From NCBI GenBank assembly GCA_013397795.1, contig VZTJ01000269.1, positions 610,288 through 674,287 of the forward strand: DNA of 64,000 nt, written 5' to 3'. The position numbers and the translations under genes were made by a program. Of this stretch, positions 1 through 12,200 are shown in pieces; position 1 is the first letter of the stretch, and each line of letters starts with the position of its first letter. The notes beneath the pieces were generated by a model, which was not told the DNA's origin, did no database searches, and saw only the letters and a list, made by a program, of their open reading frames with translations. The stretch comes from Orthonyx spaldingii. Taxonomy: Eukaryota > Chordata > Aves > Passeriformes > Orthonychidae.

Positions 1-1370
1 CCCTTGGAACAGGAAGAAAATCAGGAGTCACCGCTCCTGGAAAACCTTCTCTTTGAGCTGAGAAACATTTCTGAGTTCAGTAAATAAACATCCCCACCTG
101 CACGTGCACGGGGCAGTGGAGCTCAGGGCCAGTCTGATACAGTAAAAGCAATTCACCTTTTTTATCTCAAAAAGCATAAAACTCATTTTTTTCCTTTGAT
201 AAGCCAGTGCCAGGAGCAGGCAGTGCCCTGGAGCTGGAGGCAGCACGGGTGGTGGGGAAGGCTTGTGGCTTACAACTCTGATCCCAAGTGGCCCCTTGCC
301 CCCAGCTCCTGGTTCTCAAATGCTCAGAAGACAACAGGTAATAAATCTGGATATTTTACACTTTTTCATTTCCTGTTACCTCACATTTAATGAGATTTTA
401 CCCTTAACAAAGGTACTATTGAAGCTGACTCTTAAACAAGGCCAAACAAGGGTTGGGATATTTTGGGGATAGGTGGGGGAGGAGGGTTGCAAGAGATGGG
501 GGCAGGGTGAGGAAAAAGGAGCTTTAGAGAAGGACCAGCCTGGCTTTTGCTCAAGCTTTGAGTGAAGGTTTAAAAGTGATTTTGTTTTACCACACACCTG
601 GAGCTCATCCCAGTGTTAACAGGGATGAACCTGGTTTTAGCAAGGTCCAAGCAGCCCAGGCATCCAAGATTTGGCATTACAGGGAGCATGGCTCCATCAC
701 TGCAGGTGGAATTGAGACTGGTAGGAGCCAGTCAAATACCTCTCCTGGGCATGAGCAGCAGGATAAACATGAGGGGGGTCACACTGTGCCAGGGACTGGG
801 CACTGCTCTCTGTGCTGCAGGGAAATTCCCTGTGCTCATCTATCCCTGCCTGGGCTTGCCTGACGCTTCCAGCCCTGCCTGGGGTAACCTGCTGCTCTAT
901 TCCCTGCCTGGGGCTTCCTGGCTCTTCTGACCCTAAGCTGCACACAGGGAAGACACATCCATTTTTTCCAGAGCTGAATCAATCCCCCTGGAACAAGCAG
1001 CAAACCCAGAGGATGTAAAACCAGAGGAAGAAAATTCCCGAACTCCAACTGTGGCTCTGAACTTGAGAGAAGCCAAAACATCTCATGAAACCTCCCACTC
1101 CACAAGGTTTTCCCAGCCCTAAATACTTGATATTTTAGTAGCTCTTGAATTTCAGAAGTTCAGTGTTGCCATGAAGGCGATTAGTGAGGAGAGGGAAGGA
1201 GGGGATCAAAGCTCCCTGGCCTGTGAGCACTCTCAGAGGAGGCTCCAGGTAGCAGAATCCTCTCATCTTGGCTGTGATCACCGTGGCTCTGCACACACTC
1301 CCCTCTCTTCCTCTCCCTTTTGTTCCTATTGCCAGTTCCTTTGCATAACTTGTCCTATTTTTTGTGTCAC
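1..1370. other. intergenic, no gene seen
   Basis: Mixed-composition single-copy DNA. AT-rich parts (about 60-200 and 340-440) alternate with GC-rich parts. Short open frames occur on both strands, none longer than about 105 codons, and none encodes a recognisable domain. I see no splice-site-bounded exon, RNA gene or mobile element. Confidence 0.6.
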
Positions 1371-1503
1371 AAAGGAAAGAAAGAAAGAGACAGTGAGAGA
1401 AAGAGAGAAAAAAAGAGAGAGAAAGAGAGAGAAAAAGAAAGACAGAAGGAAGGAAGGAAGGAAGGAAGGAAGGAAGGAAGGAAGGAAGGAAAAGAAAGAA
1501 AAG
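1371..1503. repeat. purine-rich GAAA/GAGA tract with (GGAA)n core
   Basis: Almost pure purine for about 130 bases on the plus strand. It opens with GAAA and GAGA variants and passes at about 1446-1491 into roughly eleven uninterrupted AAGG/GGAA tetramers. Only isolated pyrimidines (around 1391, 1395 and 1443) break the run. The Glu/Arg/Lys-rich open frames across it are products of the repeat. Such mirror-like purine tracts can form triplex DNA and are length-variable. Confidence 0.95.
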
Positions 1504-2029
1504 TCATATTTTAATCTGCTTTGATGTTTTTCAAAGCTGTTTTTCAGGGCCCAGCTCCACAGTCCCATCACTGGATGCTCATCCCTGAGGAGGCAGCTCA
1601 GCCCCACAGGCCCATGGCAGCTCCATGATCCCGGAGTCCAAGGGCTCCATGTGGGGCAGAGACTCCCATCTCACTCTCCCAGGCCCGTGGGAGAGAACTC
1701 CTCTGGGGCAGGGTGAGAGGGGTGCCCTCCACCATCCTCTTTCCCTGGAAAGCAACAGGACGAGGTTGCACTGCCAGTAACCTGCACAGGTAGAGGCACA
1801 CGGGGAAATGCACCCACCAGGGAAAGGGGAAGAGCGCAGTCAGGTGTGATTAGGGGAAAGCACAGAACGGGTTTGACCACAGGGGAAGAGCACAGCTCCT
1901 GGGAGCAGAGCACAGCTCCTGGAAGTAGAGCACAGCTCCTGGGAGCAGCCTGGCTGCAGCCAGCCCCCCGCAGCCAGCCCTGACATCTGCAGAGCTGAGC
2001 TGCAGCCCGTGGGTCTGGAAAAGCACTGC
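1504..2029. other. intergenic, GC-rich, no gene seen
   Basis: GC-rich single-copy DNA between a microsatellite and an AT-rich block. It contains a short 20-base tandem array, listed separately. No coding or RNA gene signature is visible. Confidence 0.55.
1883..1948. repeat. 20-bp tandem repeat, about 3 copies
   Basis: The core CACAGCTCCTGGGAGCAGAG begins at 1891, 1911 and 1931. The second copy carries small substitutions (GGAAGTAGAG). It is a short, local minisatellite without visible function. Confidence 0.9.
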
Positions 2030-2260
2030 TCGGGTTTAGTAACTGCCGGCCGTTGGCAGCTCCCTGTTAAATCGCAGCGTTAATCAGAAACACATTGTCC
2101 ATATTGTCAACACTTTGTTTAACCACTTCTATAAATTTAGTATTAGTGTTAAAAAGATTCTGATTTGATGGATGAAATAGTCATCCTCCTGCAAGCCAAA
2201 CCCAATAAAAGTGAGCTAATAATTCATGGGAATAAGGCAGAAGATACTCCACAGAGGCAC
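2030..2260. promoter_or_regulatory. candidate conserved non-coding element (AT-rich)
   Basis: A sharp drop in GC relative to the flanks. The block holds homeodomain-like TTAATC, TTTAAC and CATTGTCCATATTG-type words, the last combining SOX-like cores. No frame is open for long. It resembles the AT-rich enhancer-like islands elsewhere in the window. Function is inferred from composition only. Confidence 0.3.
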
Positions 2261-4270
2261 AAATGGGTGAGATTTCCCTTCATTTGCATCCGGTTGGAAA
2301 GAGTGGCCGGTGCCGACAGAAGGATGAGGGGGGAGAGCAGCTCTGTGCCGGCTCCTCCAGGAGCTGCTTGTCTCCTGTGGGACATGAAATGATCAGGTAA
2401 GAGCACAGCACCCCAAAACTGCACATCCACACGTGACCAGGCATTGAATGGGGTGAATACACCATGAATGTTTCACCTTTTAAATACAGCACAAGCTGCC
2501 TTGGCACAGCAGCTCTTCCAGGCCTTCCCTGGCTTTGTGCAGCATCACCAAGAGGCTGGTTTGGGGGACGCATGTGAGTTATCTCATTATTATCATATAT
2601 TTTTAGTATCATTTTTATTAGCGCCTCTCTAGTCAGCCCTCTCCCAGTGGAATTAGCTGGGGAAATACCTGTGGGAATACAGATATCCCAGAGCCAGACA
2701 AGGCTTGCTGTCCACCCCGCTCTGCCTGAGCCGTGGCTCACCAGCTTGGAGCTCCCCAGCCCAGCCAGCGAGGGGGGAACTCCCTGGTATTCCAAGTGAT
2801 GTGGTCTTAAAACAAATATTTAAAGCCTCAGCACATCGGTCTGGGTCACCCGTGTGGGGTGGATCTGGGGGAGCTGCAGGGAAGCAGGGCTGGGAAGCAG
2901 CGGGAAGGAGCCACGGCCCGCAGGATACGGCGCTGGAGCTGCCCCGAGCATCCATCCTCCGACATCCCTGAGATCCTGCCGGCCCAGGATGGGCATGGCC
3001 AAGAGCAGGGTCCTGCCTGCACCCCTCAGGTTCCTCCAGTGTTTCCCCAGGAGTGGGATTAGCCTGGGAAGCTCCGCAGTGACCTGAATTCCCCACCCTT
3101 CTGCCCCTTAATAACAAGTCAGACCTCAGATTCCTGATGTAATTGCATGAACCGAGAGACTTCCAGCACTTTTCATCCTACACAAATAGTTTCCATTTTG
3201 ATTCCCAATCTCCTCAACAAAGTATTTGAAAGTTGTTGTTTTTACTGCAATATGAGCATGAAAAAAAATAGCTCCACTCAGTGAACTTGGAAGTAATGGA
3301 ATAATAATCCAACAACACAAGCCTTCTTGGAAAACTCTTCTGAGAATACCAGTGCCCTTGGGCATGTCTAGAGCCTTGTTTATTAAAACAATATAGTTTA
3401 AGAATTAATGCATTTATAAAGCAGGACTTATTACATAAGAATATTGTGCTTCTTTCATCGTTGCAAAGGATCTGGTTACTAAATTAATGTAACCCATTTT
3501 CAAGGTTTTTCTCTTAATCTTATTTGGATTTAGGTAGCTGTTTTTGAGAAAAATATGGAAGAGGGGATAAAAGGAAACCTTTGCACAAATACTTCTGTCA
3601 GCCAAACTCTTCACGGGTTCTGCGTCTTCAACTGAAGAATGCAAAAAGAGATCAAAATTAGGGGAAATAAATCACATTTCCAGAAAAATCTGTATTTGTG
3701 TTGGAACAGAGAATGTCTGACAGAGCAGCGAGATATTGGAGGACTGGGCAAGTTGGGAAGAACTCAAAGCAAATGAAGGTTCCAATTCTGCAAACAATTA
3801 TGCCTGTGGTAATTGGGCAGTGTGAGCCAGGCTGGCTCTTCCTTCGCTGGGCACTCACGTGGCTGCAGGAGCAGCGCTCCGGTGGCACCGGCCCTTGCTG
3901 GGAGCACGGGGACAGAGCTGCTCCCAGGCTCTCTGTGGGAAGCGATGGCCATGACCAGGACCCTCTGCCTGTGTCTCTGCCAGCTCCTGAATTGCCAAGG
4001 GTCTGGGGAGGAGCCTCAGCCCTTCTGCCACCACACCCAGGCTCAATCTGCTGCTCTGCCCTGGCCCTGTGTCACAGCTGCTGCTTCCCTCCTTCCCAAA
4101 GGCTCCAGGGGTTGTCAGGCTGCTCTGGTTCAGATTGGGCTGCTTTTCCTCTTCTTCCAGGAACTTGGTGTGATAAATCAAGGAAGATGAGCTGGGTTGC
4201 TGACAGCACCTGGAATGAGCCACCGGGCTGGCTGATCTCCTGTCTCCCAAGGGGGCTAGGCATGGAGAGG
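2261..4270. other. intergenic, alternating GC- and AT-rich, no gene seen
   Basis: A GC-rich part (about 2300-3110) is followed by an AT-rich part (about 3120-3700) and another GC-rich part. A short AT-rich stretch at 2575-2640, with repeated TTATTA and TATTAGC words, could be a small regulatory element. The overlapping open frames of 150-235 codons (for example 3698-4363 plus and 3855-4562 minus) run into the 4271 pentamer array and match nothing I know. Confidence 0.5.
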
Positions 4271-4311
4271 GATGGGATGGGATGGGATGGGATGGGATGG
4301 GATGGGATGGC
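4271..4311. repeat. (GATGG)n pentamer microsatellite
   Basis: Eight perfect GATGG units, read as GGGAT/ATGGG in other phases. The same pentamer recurs at 42788 and 47858. The runs of alternating Gly/Trp/Met/Asp in the plus-strand frames, and of Pro/Ser/His in the minus-strand frames, come from this array. Confidence 0.97.
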
Positions 4312-4645
4312 TCCCTCTGGCAGCCAAAACAATCTTCCATCCCACATTGTGCTTCCCCACTGAGGGCCCTTTGCCATCCCCACTCCTTGTGCCATGGAGG
4401 CCCCGGGGGGGTTATTTTAAAGTCCCTTTTGGCTGGGAAAATCTGGATTTCATAAGACCTTTTCAGTGTGAATTTTTTGCAGTTTTTCACAGTGATATCA
4501 CTTTGAGGTTTTCCATAGCCACAGAATTTCTTCCAATTAATGGAAAAAACATTAATGTCCATTTAGGAAAATAACTTTTCCATTGCTGAAGAAACTCTCT
4601 GGTTGTGCCTCAGGCAGCAGCAGACTCTGGATGAGCAGGTTCTGG

Positions 4646-4693
4646 AGAGCCCCAGAGAGCACAACAGAGCCCCAGAGAGCACAACAGAGCCCC
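4646..4693. repeat. 20-bp tandem repeat, about 2.4 copies
   Basis: The unit GAGCCCCAGAGAGCACAACA occurs twice without change, followed by a partial third copy. It is a small local duplication with no visible function. Confidence 0.9.
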
Positions 4694-6789
4694 ACAAGGG
4701 CCTGGGACAGCCCTGCTGAGCCCAGGGTGCTCTGTGATGTCCCCTGACCACATGCCAGCCATGCTGTACCATCTGTGCCCAGGTGTGCTCCCCGTCACCT
4801 CCTGCCCGAGGGGCTGGGGGTCACCAGGGCTGGCAGAACAACCAGAGGCACCTCAGACCTGCCCTTTGCCTGTGTACGAGTCAATCTGCCAGTAATTGTC
4901 CCAGGCTATGACATGGGTGATGGAGTCTGCCTTCAGCATCTTGGCTCACTGTGGTACCAGACAGGAAAATATTGTGCATAGAGCTCCATGGGAAAGTTTC
5001 CAAATAGCAAGGAAAACCACATTAATTCTTTCTGGAAGTTAAACCAGAATTCATATCAATGACACTGAGGAAACTACATGGCAACACAGCCTGGCAAGGA
5101 GCACCCTGGGCTACTCAAAAGATGGAAACCAGCTAAAAGGACCTTTCTCCAGCTGGTCCCTGCTCCTGGGATGTTCCTGGGAAGCACAACTTATGTCTGG
5201 ATGAAGCCCTGAGTGTTCTGCCAGAGTAATCCGGTGCTGGGACAATTGTCAGTGGCAGTCTGGCACAGGGCCCATGATCCAGCCCTGTCTGGTAAGGGAC
5301 ACCAGCACATTCAGGGATGTTGTTTGGGAAGGATAAATATCCCACCTCGTAAGTGAAATATGACTTTAGCAGGATGGATTGTCATGGAAAAGCTGCCTGG
5401 AGGACCTGCCCTTGCTGGAGAGTCCGAAGCAGCAGCAGACACACGGCTCTGAGGAATCTGAGGTTGCTGTGAGAACATCATCCTGCTCCTCCCCATTATT
5501 CCAAATGAAAGGAATTACGGGTTTCTCAGTCCCTGATAGGTTCAGTCAGTCCCCAGGACAGTGATCAGACGGTGTAAACAGGACACGCTTCAGCAAGGCT
5601 GTAAATACAATTTATGGCTGCTGCAGCCTGCAGTGCTCAGAACACGGGACCCTTTCAAAAGCACATGTGCCTTTTTCTTACTTAGAGATTTCACCATTTG
5701 GGAACATTTGATCCCTCTGTCAGGTTTTGGGATGCCGAAATGTCTATGAACAATGTTGAAAAGCTGACAAGCATTTCATTGACCTGCTTTGCTCCCCTGT
5801 GCTGTGTGCTGCTGTTTTCTGCATGCTCAGTACAGACACACGTCCTTTCACGGGGCAGAATTCAAGCCCGTGGTTAATTTTCAGCCTGTTTGTTGCACAG
5901 GACTAGGGTATGACCTGCTGAGGCCAATATTCCCAAATTTGGCTTCTACCTAGAAATAACTTCACTTTCTCCACTTGCTTGCAAGTTCCATGACCCAGAA
6001 TCTTCCTTTAACACAACAGGATTAAGCACCTGGGGGAAAATTTGGGGGGGAAAAAACAGGAGAAAGGAGAACAGCAACGAACAACCACACAGGACATTGC
6101 TGAAAGTGTTCCCATATTTCCCTTTCCCAGGGGATGTCCAGCTGCTCCTCCCAGCCTGTGCTGGGTGCAATGGGCAGCCCCCACGTGCCCCAGGCCCCGC
6201 AGCCCCAGCTTGTCCAGAAGGGCTGAGGGGGTGGAAACTTCACTCCTTCCAGCTTCAGTTTTCAGTTGAAACCCTTGGCGACGTTTCTGTTTTTCTAAAG
6301 ATCGAGTTCCACCTTCTCCCTGTGGTGCAAGAACTTGGCCCAGGTCTCAGAGGTCTCTGGCACTGGCAGCAGCCTCCGGAGCAAGTGGAACTCTCGGGGT
6401 GATGGGAGGAACTGCTCGGCGCTGTTGGCTCTGCCAGGGAGCAAACCCTGCTCTCAGACACGGACTGAGCAAAACCATCTCCTGTCCCCGTGGCGTGGAG
6501 ACATTGAGGGTTCCTAGGGAGAAAGCAGGACAGAGGCAGCCTGGAGAGCAATGGGGGAACAGGAGCGTCCCCTCCAGCCCGGAGGTGAGACCGTTAAATT
6601 CAGTCACAGCACAGAGAGGGATTTTCTCTCAATAAAGTCTTAAAGGGTTTTAAAGACTTAACAAAAGTAGCTTTGAACGGTGTCTGAAATGGTTCAGTGC
6701 TGGGATTCCAGGCTTTGAGCAGCATTGCAGAAAATTTTCTGGTGGAGCATTTCCATTGGAAATGGTGGTTTCAGGGAGCTGAGGACATT
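4694..6789. other. intergenic, no gene seen
   Basis: Single-copy DNA of moderate GC. AT-richer patches lie at about 4950-5060, 5560-5720 and 6600-6790. Open frames stay below about 105 codons. No mobile element, RNA gene or convincing exon is visible. Confidence 0.55.
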
Positions 6790-7080
6790 TCGCAGGGGTA
6801 GATTGATTTCAAGGGCATTTTAACGTGGATTTTGTTTTGCTACTGCTGATAGTTTTCTTTGGTGTTGATCTTTTCATTTCACCAAATATTTAACAAGCAA
6901 CAATAATATTTGCTAAGAATATAAAATTTCAGCAAACTTTGAGGCGTGACTTTCTCGATTCAAAGCACCATCTTAACAACCGTTTTCTGCACAGGACACA
7001 CGCTGCTTTCCAGCTGGTTTTAATCTCCAAACGCAAAGCTTCGCTGTGATTGTTACTTCCAATGATGTCAATTCAGGATG
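6790..7080. promoter_or_regulatory. candidate conserved non-coding element (AT-rich)
   Basis: An AT-rich island with clustered ATTTAAC, AATAATATT and TTTTAATC words. Both boundaries with GC-rich DNA are fairly abrupt. No extended open frame and no repeat family is recognised. A regulatory role is inferred from composition. Confidence 0.35.
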
Positions 7081-8139
7081 ATGAAAGCACTGGCGATGAT
7101 GTCATTCCCAGTTTCACAATGGTGCCATTCCCATTTGGCCACAGGAAGCTCCTGCCCTCAGTGGCATTGGCACAGGCAGCAGCGGGGTGGCAGGAGCCCA
7201 GTGACAGGAGGAAGACACAACGGTGCCACATGTGTTGCTGCGTGTTATTATTCTCCTTGGCTGTGCGTTATTTTTCTCCTTGGCTCTGCCTTCTGACTCT
7301 TCCCCATACATCCTACGCCAAGGGAGCAGCGGGAGAAGCTGAGGGGAAGCAGAGCACTGGGGAGCCCCATGGCTGTGTCGGTGAGGGTCCCCATTCCCAC
7401 AGGGATGGTCTCAAAGTATCCCAGAGCTGCTGGAAGAGCTGGCAGTGCTGCAGGAACACCCAGACAACCCTTCCCAGGGGATTTATTTCTTGGACTGCTC
7501 CATTGCCAGAGGCTGATGAACCAGGTGAATACGGGAAATAGACCTGAAATCAGAAAAAAGGAGAAGGGACTCCACTAAGCACCTTACAGGTAAAAGGAGT
7601 GGGGAGGGCAGTTTAGGCAACTTCTCCTCAAGGAGAAATCCCCTCTGGCTGGGGAGCCCATCCAAGGCACCCAGAGGCACCCACAGCACGCAGGTTCTGC
7701 AGAAAGGCAGAGCCGGGGGGAAGACCCCGAGTTCCCAGGAAAGCTTCCAGAGGCGCACGCGACCAGGGCGTTAAACTCCTGCAGGATTTGTCAGCAGGGC
7801 GATAACGGCGGCGATAGCGCTGCCAACGGAGCCGATGGTATCACGCCCAGGCTGAATGGGCTCCGGGAAGCCCAGAGCTTTCCTTTGGAGCCTGAAGGAA
7901 ATAAAACCCTTGGTACAATAAGCGGATCAGATAAGCCAAGAGAAAAATGGAATTGCATAAAGTAAAAATAACTCATCTCTCCGGTTTTTGCCACACACAA
8001 AAGGCAAAAGCTGATCCCGAAAGATACCTGACGTTGCCGCTCTGGGGATCTTGCTTTTAAGAAAACCAGGGAGATCTGGAGCTGGAGTCAGCACATCGCC
8101 CCTTGACATGCTTCCAATAGCACACAGGGAAGCACTGAA
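7081..8139. other. intergenic, GC-rich, no gene seen
   Basis: Mostly GC-rich, with a 163-codon plus-strand frame at 7050-7541 that has no recognisable domain. Around 7770-7830 there is a small CpG-bearing patch with repeated GCGATA words. No RNA gene or mobile element is seen. Confidence 0.5.
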
Positions 8140-8645
8140 ACCCAGGAAATGCTAATACTCTATTTTATTACATTTTAAAGAGACAAAAATCCTCTGGCTC
8201 AAATCCGCTGTGCAAAATAAACACAATTTGAGTTCTCTCTCCGCACACCGGGGCACTAGCTCGGCGCACACAGAGTGACTGTAACATAACGCTTTCCTAA
8301 GGGCTCCCAAGCTCCAGCGGGGCCCCAGCCTGACTTGGGGAAGGAATTGGGTTCACATAACCCTCACTTAAAAAATAGACTGGCACATTTTTGCTTTATC
8401 AAACTCTATTTGCAAAAGACTAGGGCTAAATGATCTGAAAAGGTTATTTTGAAACAGGGTCACCCTCACTGCCACAGGTCTAATAAAACAAAACTATGGC
8501 CAAATTAGAAACATATTTCATCTAATAGGGGAAAATATAATTGGTGAATCTGTCTGGTGTTTGACCTACAGTATTTATGCTAAATGAAAGTTTAAATATA
8601 TCACAATGCAGCACGAACAAGAAAAGCTGCATTCACTCTCTGTTC
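8140..8645. promoter_or_regulatory. candidate conserved non-coding element, bipartite
   Basis: Two AT-rich parts (8140-8240 and 8360-8640) are joined by a short CpG-bearing linker around 8240-8330. The second part carries CAAATTAG, ATATAATTGG, TTTATGC and TTTAAATATA words typical of homeodomain and POU binding regions. Stops interrupt all frames. It looks like a developmental enhancer-type element, but no alignment was possible. Confidence 0.4.
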
Positions 8646-9179
8646 TGTGGTTTGATCCCTTCCCCTTAACCCTTAGCTCCACATGAATGCCAACATCAGC
8701 ATTAGCTTTGGCCATGCTGCTCAGATGCTGTGAAGGAGAAGGGGTGGCCAAGGGCTGCAGGAGAGATGAGTGATTCTGGGAAAATACCCGGGAAACCAGA
8801 AGGGGGTTCAGAAACTGCTGCGGGGTGTCCCTCTAAAACTGAGGCCCCTCAGGGCAGGGAGTCTGACATCCAGCTCTGACCCTCTCCATGTGCATGGTGA
8901 GATTTGAAGCCAGGACCTGATTGATGCTGGACAGGAGGATGAGGTGCCACTGCGTGGGGGTCCTGGCTCTGCCATCCTCATGGCATACAGAGCCGTGTGG
9001 GCACAGAATGGGTACCATAAAAACAGGGATTCTGCATCATCAGAGTGAAAATATCGCACCCCGGTCATGAACGTAGTGTGCAGGGCTGCTGCTGAGCTCA
9101 CGTGCGCTCACTGATGATGCAGGAGGTGCAATTTGTGGTCAACCAGCTGTTTGCAATTCCCATCGCCTGGAGAGCCCCT
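8646..9179. other. intergenic, no gene seen
   Basis: Moderate-GC single-copy DNA. A minus-strand frame (8808-9101) encodes no recognisable domain. Nothing else stands out. Confidence 0.55.
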
Positions 9180-9360
9180 CCTCCCACCCCCAAATAATTT
9201 ATGTTCCGCATAAAAGCGAGAGGATCCTTGAGCAGCAGTGATGGATGAAGGAGATTATTAACAAGGATATCATTTTAAGAGAGTCTGTCTTTTGGTTCCT
9301 CGCAGTTGCATAACATTTCATAAATTTCGTAACAGATTGGTTCCTGACTGGTTCACCTGA
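9180..9360. promoter_or_regulatory. candidate conserved non-coding element (AT-rich)
   Basis: An AT-rich island between GC-rich flanks, with AAATAATTTATG, ATTATTAAC, TTGCATAACATTTCAT and TTTCGTAAC words (homeodomain- and C/EBP-like cores). No coding potential is visible. Confidence 0.35.
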
Positions 9361-10619
9361 CAGCAGCACCTCAGCCAGCCCGGTGGGATCTCAGGGCGCC
9401 GTGCCCTGAACCCCAGGCCGAGCAGAGTTCCTGGGCTCCATCCACAGGGATCTGCTTTCCGTGGACCACACGGGTCCTGCTTCCCCAGTCCTGGGCCTCA
9501 CTCAGGTGAAAATAACTGGAACGACCACGAGGGAAGGTTCTCATCCCCTCTTGCCAACGCAGAGAGAGGATCAGGTGAGGTTTTGGCAACACAGGTGAAA
9601 CAAGCAAAGTTTATCCAGGTCTAGACACCTTCCAGCCCCAATGTCGGCATCAGTGCTGCAGAGTTCCTGTCCAGAGTCCCCATCCTTAGCCAGGAGGAGA
9701 AGCCAGACCACCTCCAGCCCCTGCCCACCCCCATCCCTCGACCCCCCCAGCATGAGGGACTGGTTGGACAAACCAGGCACCTTCCAGGCACAGCCCCCTC
9801 CATGCCACAGCTCCCTGCCTTCCCTGCCTGCAGCCCCCACCCGGAGCCGTTTCAGGGGACCGTCTGCCTCCCCCTGGCACGGGGGAGGAGCAGGATGGCA
9901 GGGAGACACGGAGGAATCCGTGAGGAGCTCTCCTGACAGGGACATGTGCTGGTCCCTGTGTTCCCCTGCATTCGGCAGAGCCCTGTAGCTCAGCCAAACG
10001 CACGCAGCTATGATTCATCGCTCACAGGAGTTCAGGCTGAAAACAAAAATCTCAACCAAACAATCCTTTCAACTCCGAGTCCCAGTGAATCGCCTCCTCG
10101 GGCGGGAGCAAGGATGCACAGCTCTTCCCTCTGGGACACCTGGGGAGCTCAATGCAGGGACAGGACCAGGCTCTGCTCCCTGGGCCCTGTTGTGCCGAGC
10201 AAGGCACACTGAAATCCCGAGCAGAGCAGCAGGACTGCAACCGCGAGCTAAGAAAATGGGGTGAGAAGATAGGAGTCTTCTTTCTTTTCCTTTATTTCCC
10301 CCCTTTTTTTTCTTACAAACCTTCATGTGGAAGAGAAAGGGGCTAATTAAATTCTTTTGCTGAACATATTTAGCGAGTCTTTCAGAGAAGTGATTGCGTT
10401 TGGCCGCAGTCCAACAGCCAGGAGATAGGATTGTGCTCAGGAACAGGCAGAGCAGAGCGCTGATTTAGGAGGATCCAGGCAGATCCCAGCTGACAGGGTC
10501 TGGCCTGTCTCAGGCACTGTGGGAGGAAGGATGAGGGTGGCCAAGGTGGCTTTCTTGAATTCCTAGTGCGTGAGGTTAAGGCGGATCTCGTCTCCATGAC
10601 ATCCTCCAGGGCTTAATTT
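9361..10619. other. intergenic, GC-rich, no gene seen
   Basis: GC-rich DNA with several overlapping frames on both strands near 9571-10018. None shows a known motif. A pyrimidine-rich run at about 10280-10320 could resemble a splice-acceptor tract, but no coding sequence follows it. Confidence 0.5.
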
Positions 10620-11240
10620 ACAGCGTGCCCCGAGCGTGCGCCCGCAGTCCCGACCGCGCTGCCTCCCCGGCACAGAGATATTGTTTAGTCAGCACCGAGC
10701 ATCCCATGCATCCAAAAATCAGCAAAACCTCTTGTTGCACCGGCAGAGCCGAGCCCCCGCTCTGCACCAACACCAGCTGATGCAATGGATCCCAGCCTCG
10801 TTCATATTCAACAGGCACCGAAACCACGTCTGAGCTTGGATGCTGGGCTGAGCTGGTTTTCAGGCTGGTTTCCAGCTGAATTCCAGGCTCCCTTACTGGG
10901 TGCCGGCTGTCCCAGGGTCGGGACCCGCCCTCCACGCAGGACTGTGGAAGGATGCGTGCTGCCCACTGCGAGTACTCCCGGCTGGGGACACGGCACCGAG
11001 CGCCCCTCCGGAGTCTCGGGGATGCTCCACAAGCACCGGGGTGCTCAGGACCCCGGGGCCACAGCACCAGCACGGCCAGGGGGGTTCCTGCCGTGCCACG
11101 GGCAAGGAGGAGGCACAAGGCAGCCCGGCTCTGAAATCCTCCTGCGTTCCCGTGGCCGGGTATTCCCCAGTCCCAGGCACCGCGGGACTCCCTCCCCGTG
11201 CAGCCGCTGCCCGGCGGGACCCCGGCCCCTGAGGGGTGGC
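10620..11240. other. CpG-bearing GC-rich patch
   Basis: CpG dinucleotides are clearly more frequent here than in the surroundings (for example around 10620-10670, 10900-11010 and 11140-11230). Long frames are open on both strands at once (10785-11597 plus, 10618-11244 minus), as expected where stop codons are depleted by base composition. No protein domain is recognised. It could be an orphan CpG island or an old GC-biased segment. Confidence 0.4.
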
Positions 11241-12049
11241 ACATTTACGTCGCCTCAGCACATTTCCATCTCTTCACCTATTTCCGGGGCAAATTGCCTG
11301 GTTTTATGGCGCCTGACCGGCTCCCTCGGGGACAGCATTAGACGGGCAGGCAGTGAACCACGACAAGAGGTTTTGCTTTTCCCACAAGGTTCCTGTGAGA
11401 AAGCCCTCCCTTCTTCCCTCCCTCCCTCCTTCTGCCTTCATCTCATCTCCAAGGGCGCTGTGCTCAGTCCCTCCGAACCCCGGGTGCTGGGGAGCTCCAC
11501 GTTGCTCCAGAGCACCCGACAGCACCAAGAGCTGCACCCCAGTGCTCGGCTGCTCTCTCGGAAGGCTTTTCCCTCGGATTTCAGCTGTTTGGTGTGAGTG
11601 GCCCTTGTGCAGGGGAAGCCTGGAAATGGCTCTAAAGCCCGAGATGTGCCAGGTACAAATCCTGTTTGCTTCATCCCAGGGCCCTGAGCAGCACCAGCCT
11701 CAGGGCACTGAGGGCTCTGCCGACACTGGGGTGTGGCAGCGGGCACCACACCATCCCCAGCACTGCTGTGTGTCAGGAGGGGCCATGGAACCCCCAAACA
11801 GCCCTGTTTGGGTCAAACTCTGTCCTGGGGCAGTGGCTGCAGTGACTGTGTCACCCAGCAGCATTCCCAGGAGATCTGGAGATCCCATGGAAGCACTGGA
11901 GATCCCATGGGAGCCAGAGCCCCAGCAGGGCCAGTCAGACACACAGGATGGTGGCTGATGTGCCCTGCACACGTTCCTCAGAGTTGGGACTCCCACCACC
12001 TCACCCACACAAAGCACTGGACTGGGAACATCCTAACAGAGATGGCTTC
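11241..12049. other. intergenic with a short 20-bp duplication
   Basis: GC-rich single-copy DNA. At about 11876-11912 the phrase CTGGAGATCCCATGG occurs twice with a 20-base period, preceded by a related GAGATCTGGA. No gene is supported, although frames of up to about 200 codons are open. Confidence 0.5.
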
Positions 12050-12200
12050 AGCCCCAGCAGATGTTTCAAATTTGTTGTTAACCTGTATTTATTTGGACTG
12101 ATAATAGCAGGCAGCCCTCCAATTGCGCTGGGATTTTTACAATAAACTCAAGCTCACACTATCAAAAGCAAATCGATTAAGAGTGGTATTGGTCCCACCC
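12050..12200. promoter_or_regulatory. candidate conserved non-coding element (AT-rich)
   Basis: A short AT-rich block with TTTGTTGTTAACC, GATAATAG and AATCGATTAAG words (HNF/FOX-, GATA- and CUX-like cores). The neighbouring 12350-12530 is similarly AT-rich. Function is inferred from composition. Confidence 0.3.

Noticed and set aside
1171..1524. Glu/Arg/Lys-rich coiled-coil-like frame
   Set aside because: Product of the purine microsatellite at 1371-1503.
3698..4562. Overlapping 221- and 235-codon frames on opposite strands
   Set aside because: Both pass through the GATGG array at 4271 and neither resembles a protein family.
10280..10320. Pyrimidine-rich tract as a splice acceptor
   Set aside because: No AG followed by an open, protein-like segment.
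10785..11597. 270-codon plus-strand open frame in a CpG-bearing patch
   Set aside because: A 208-codon frame is open on the opposite strand over much of the same DNA, which points to stop-codon depletion by composition.
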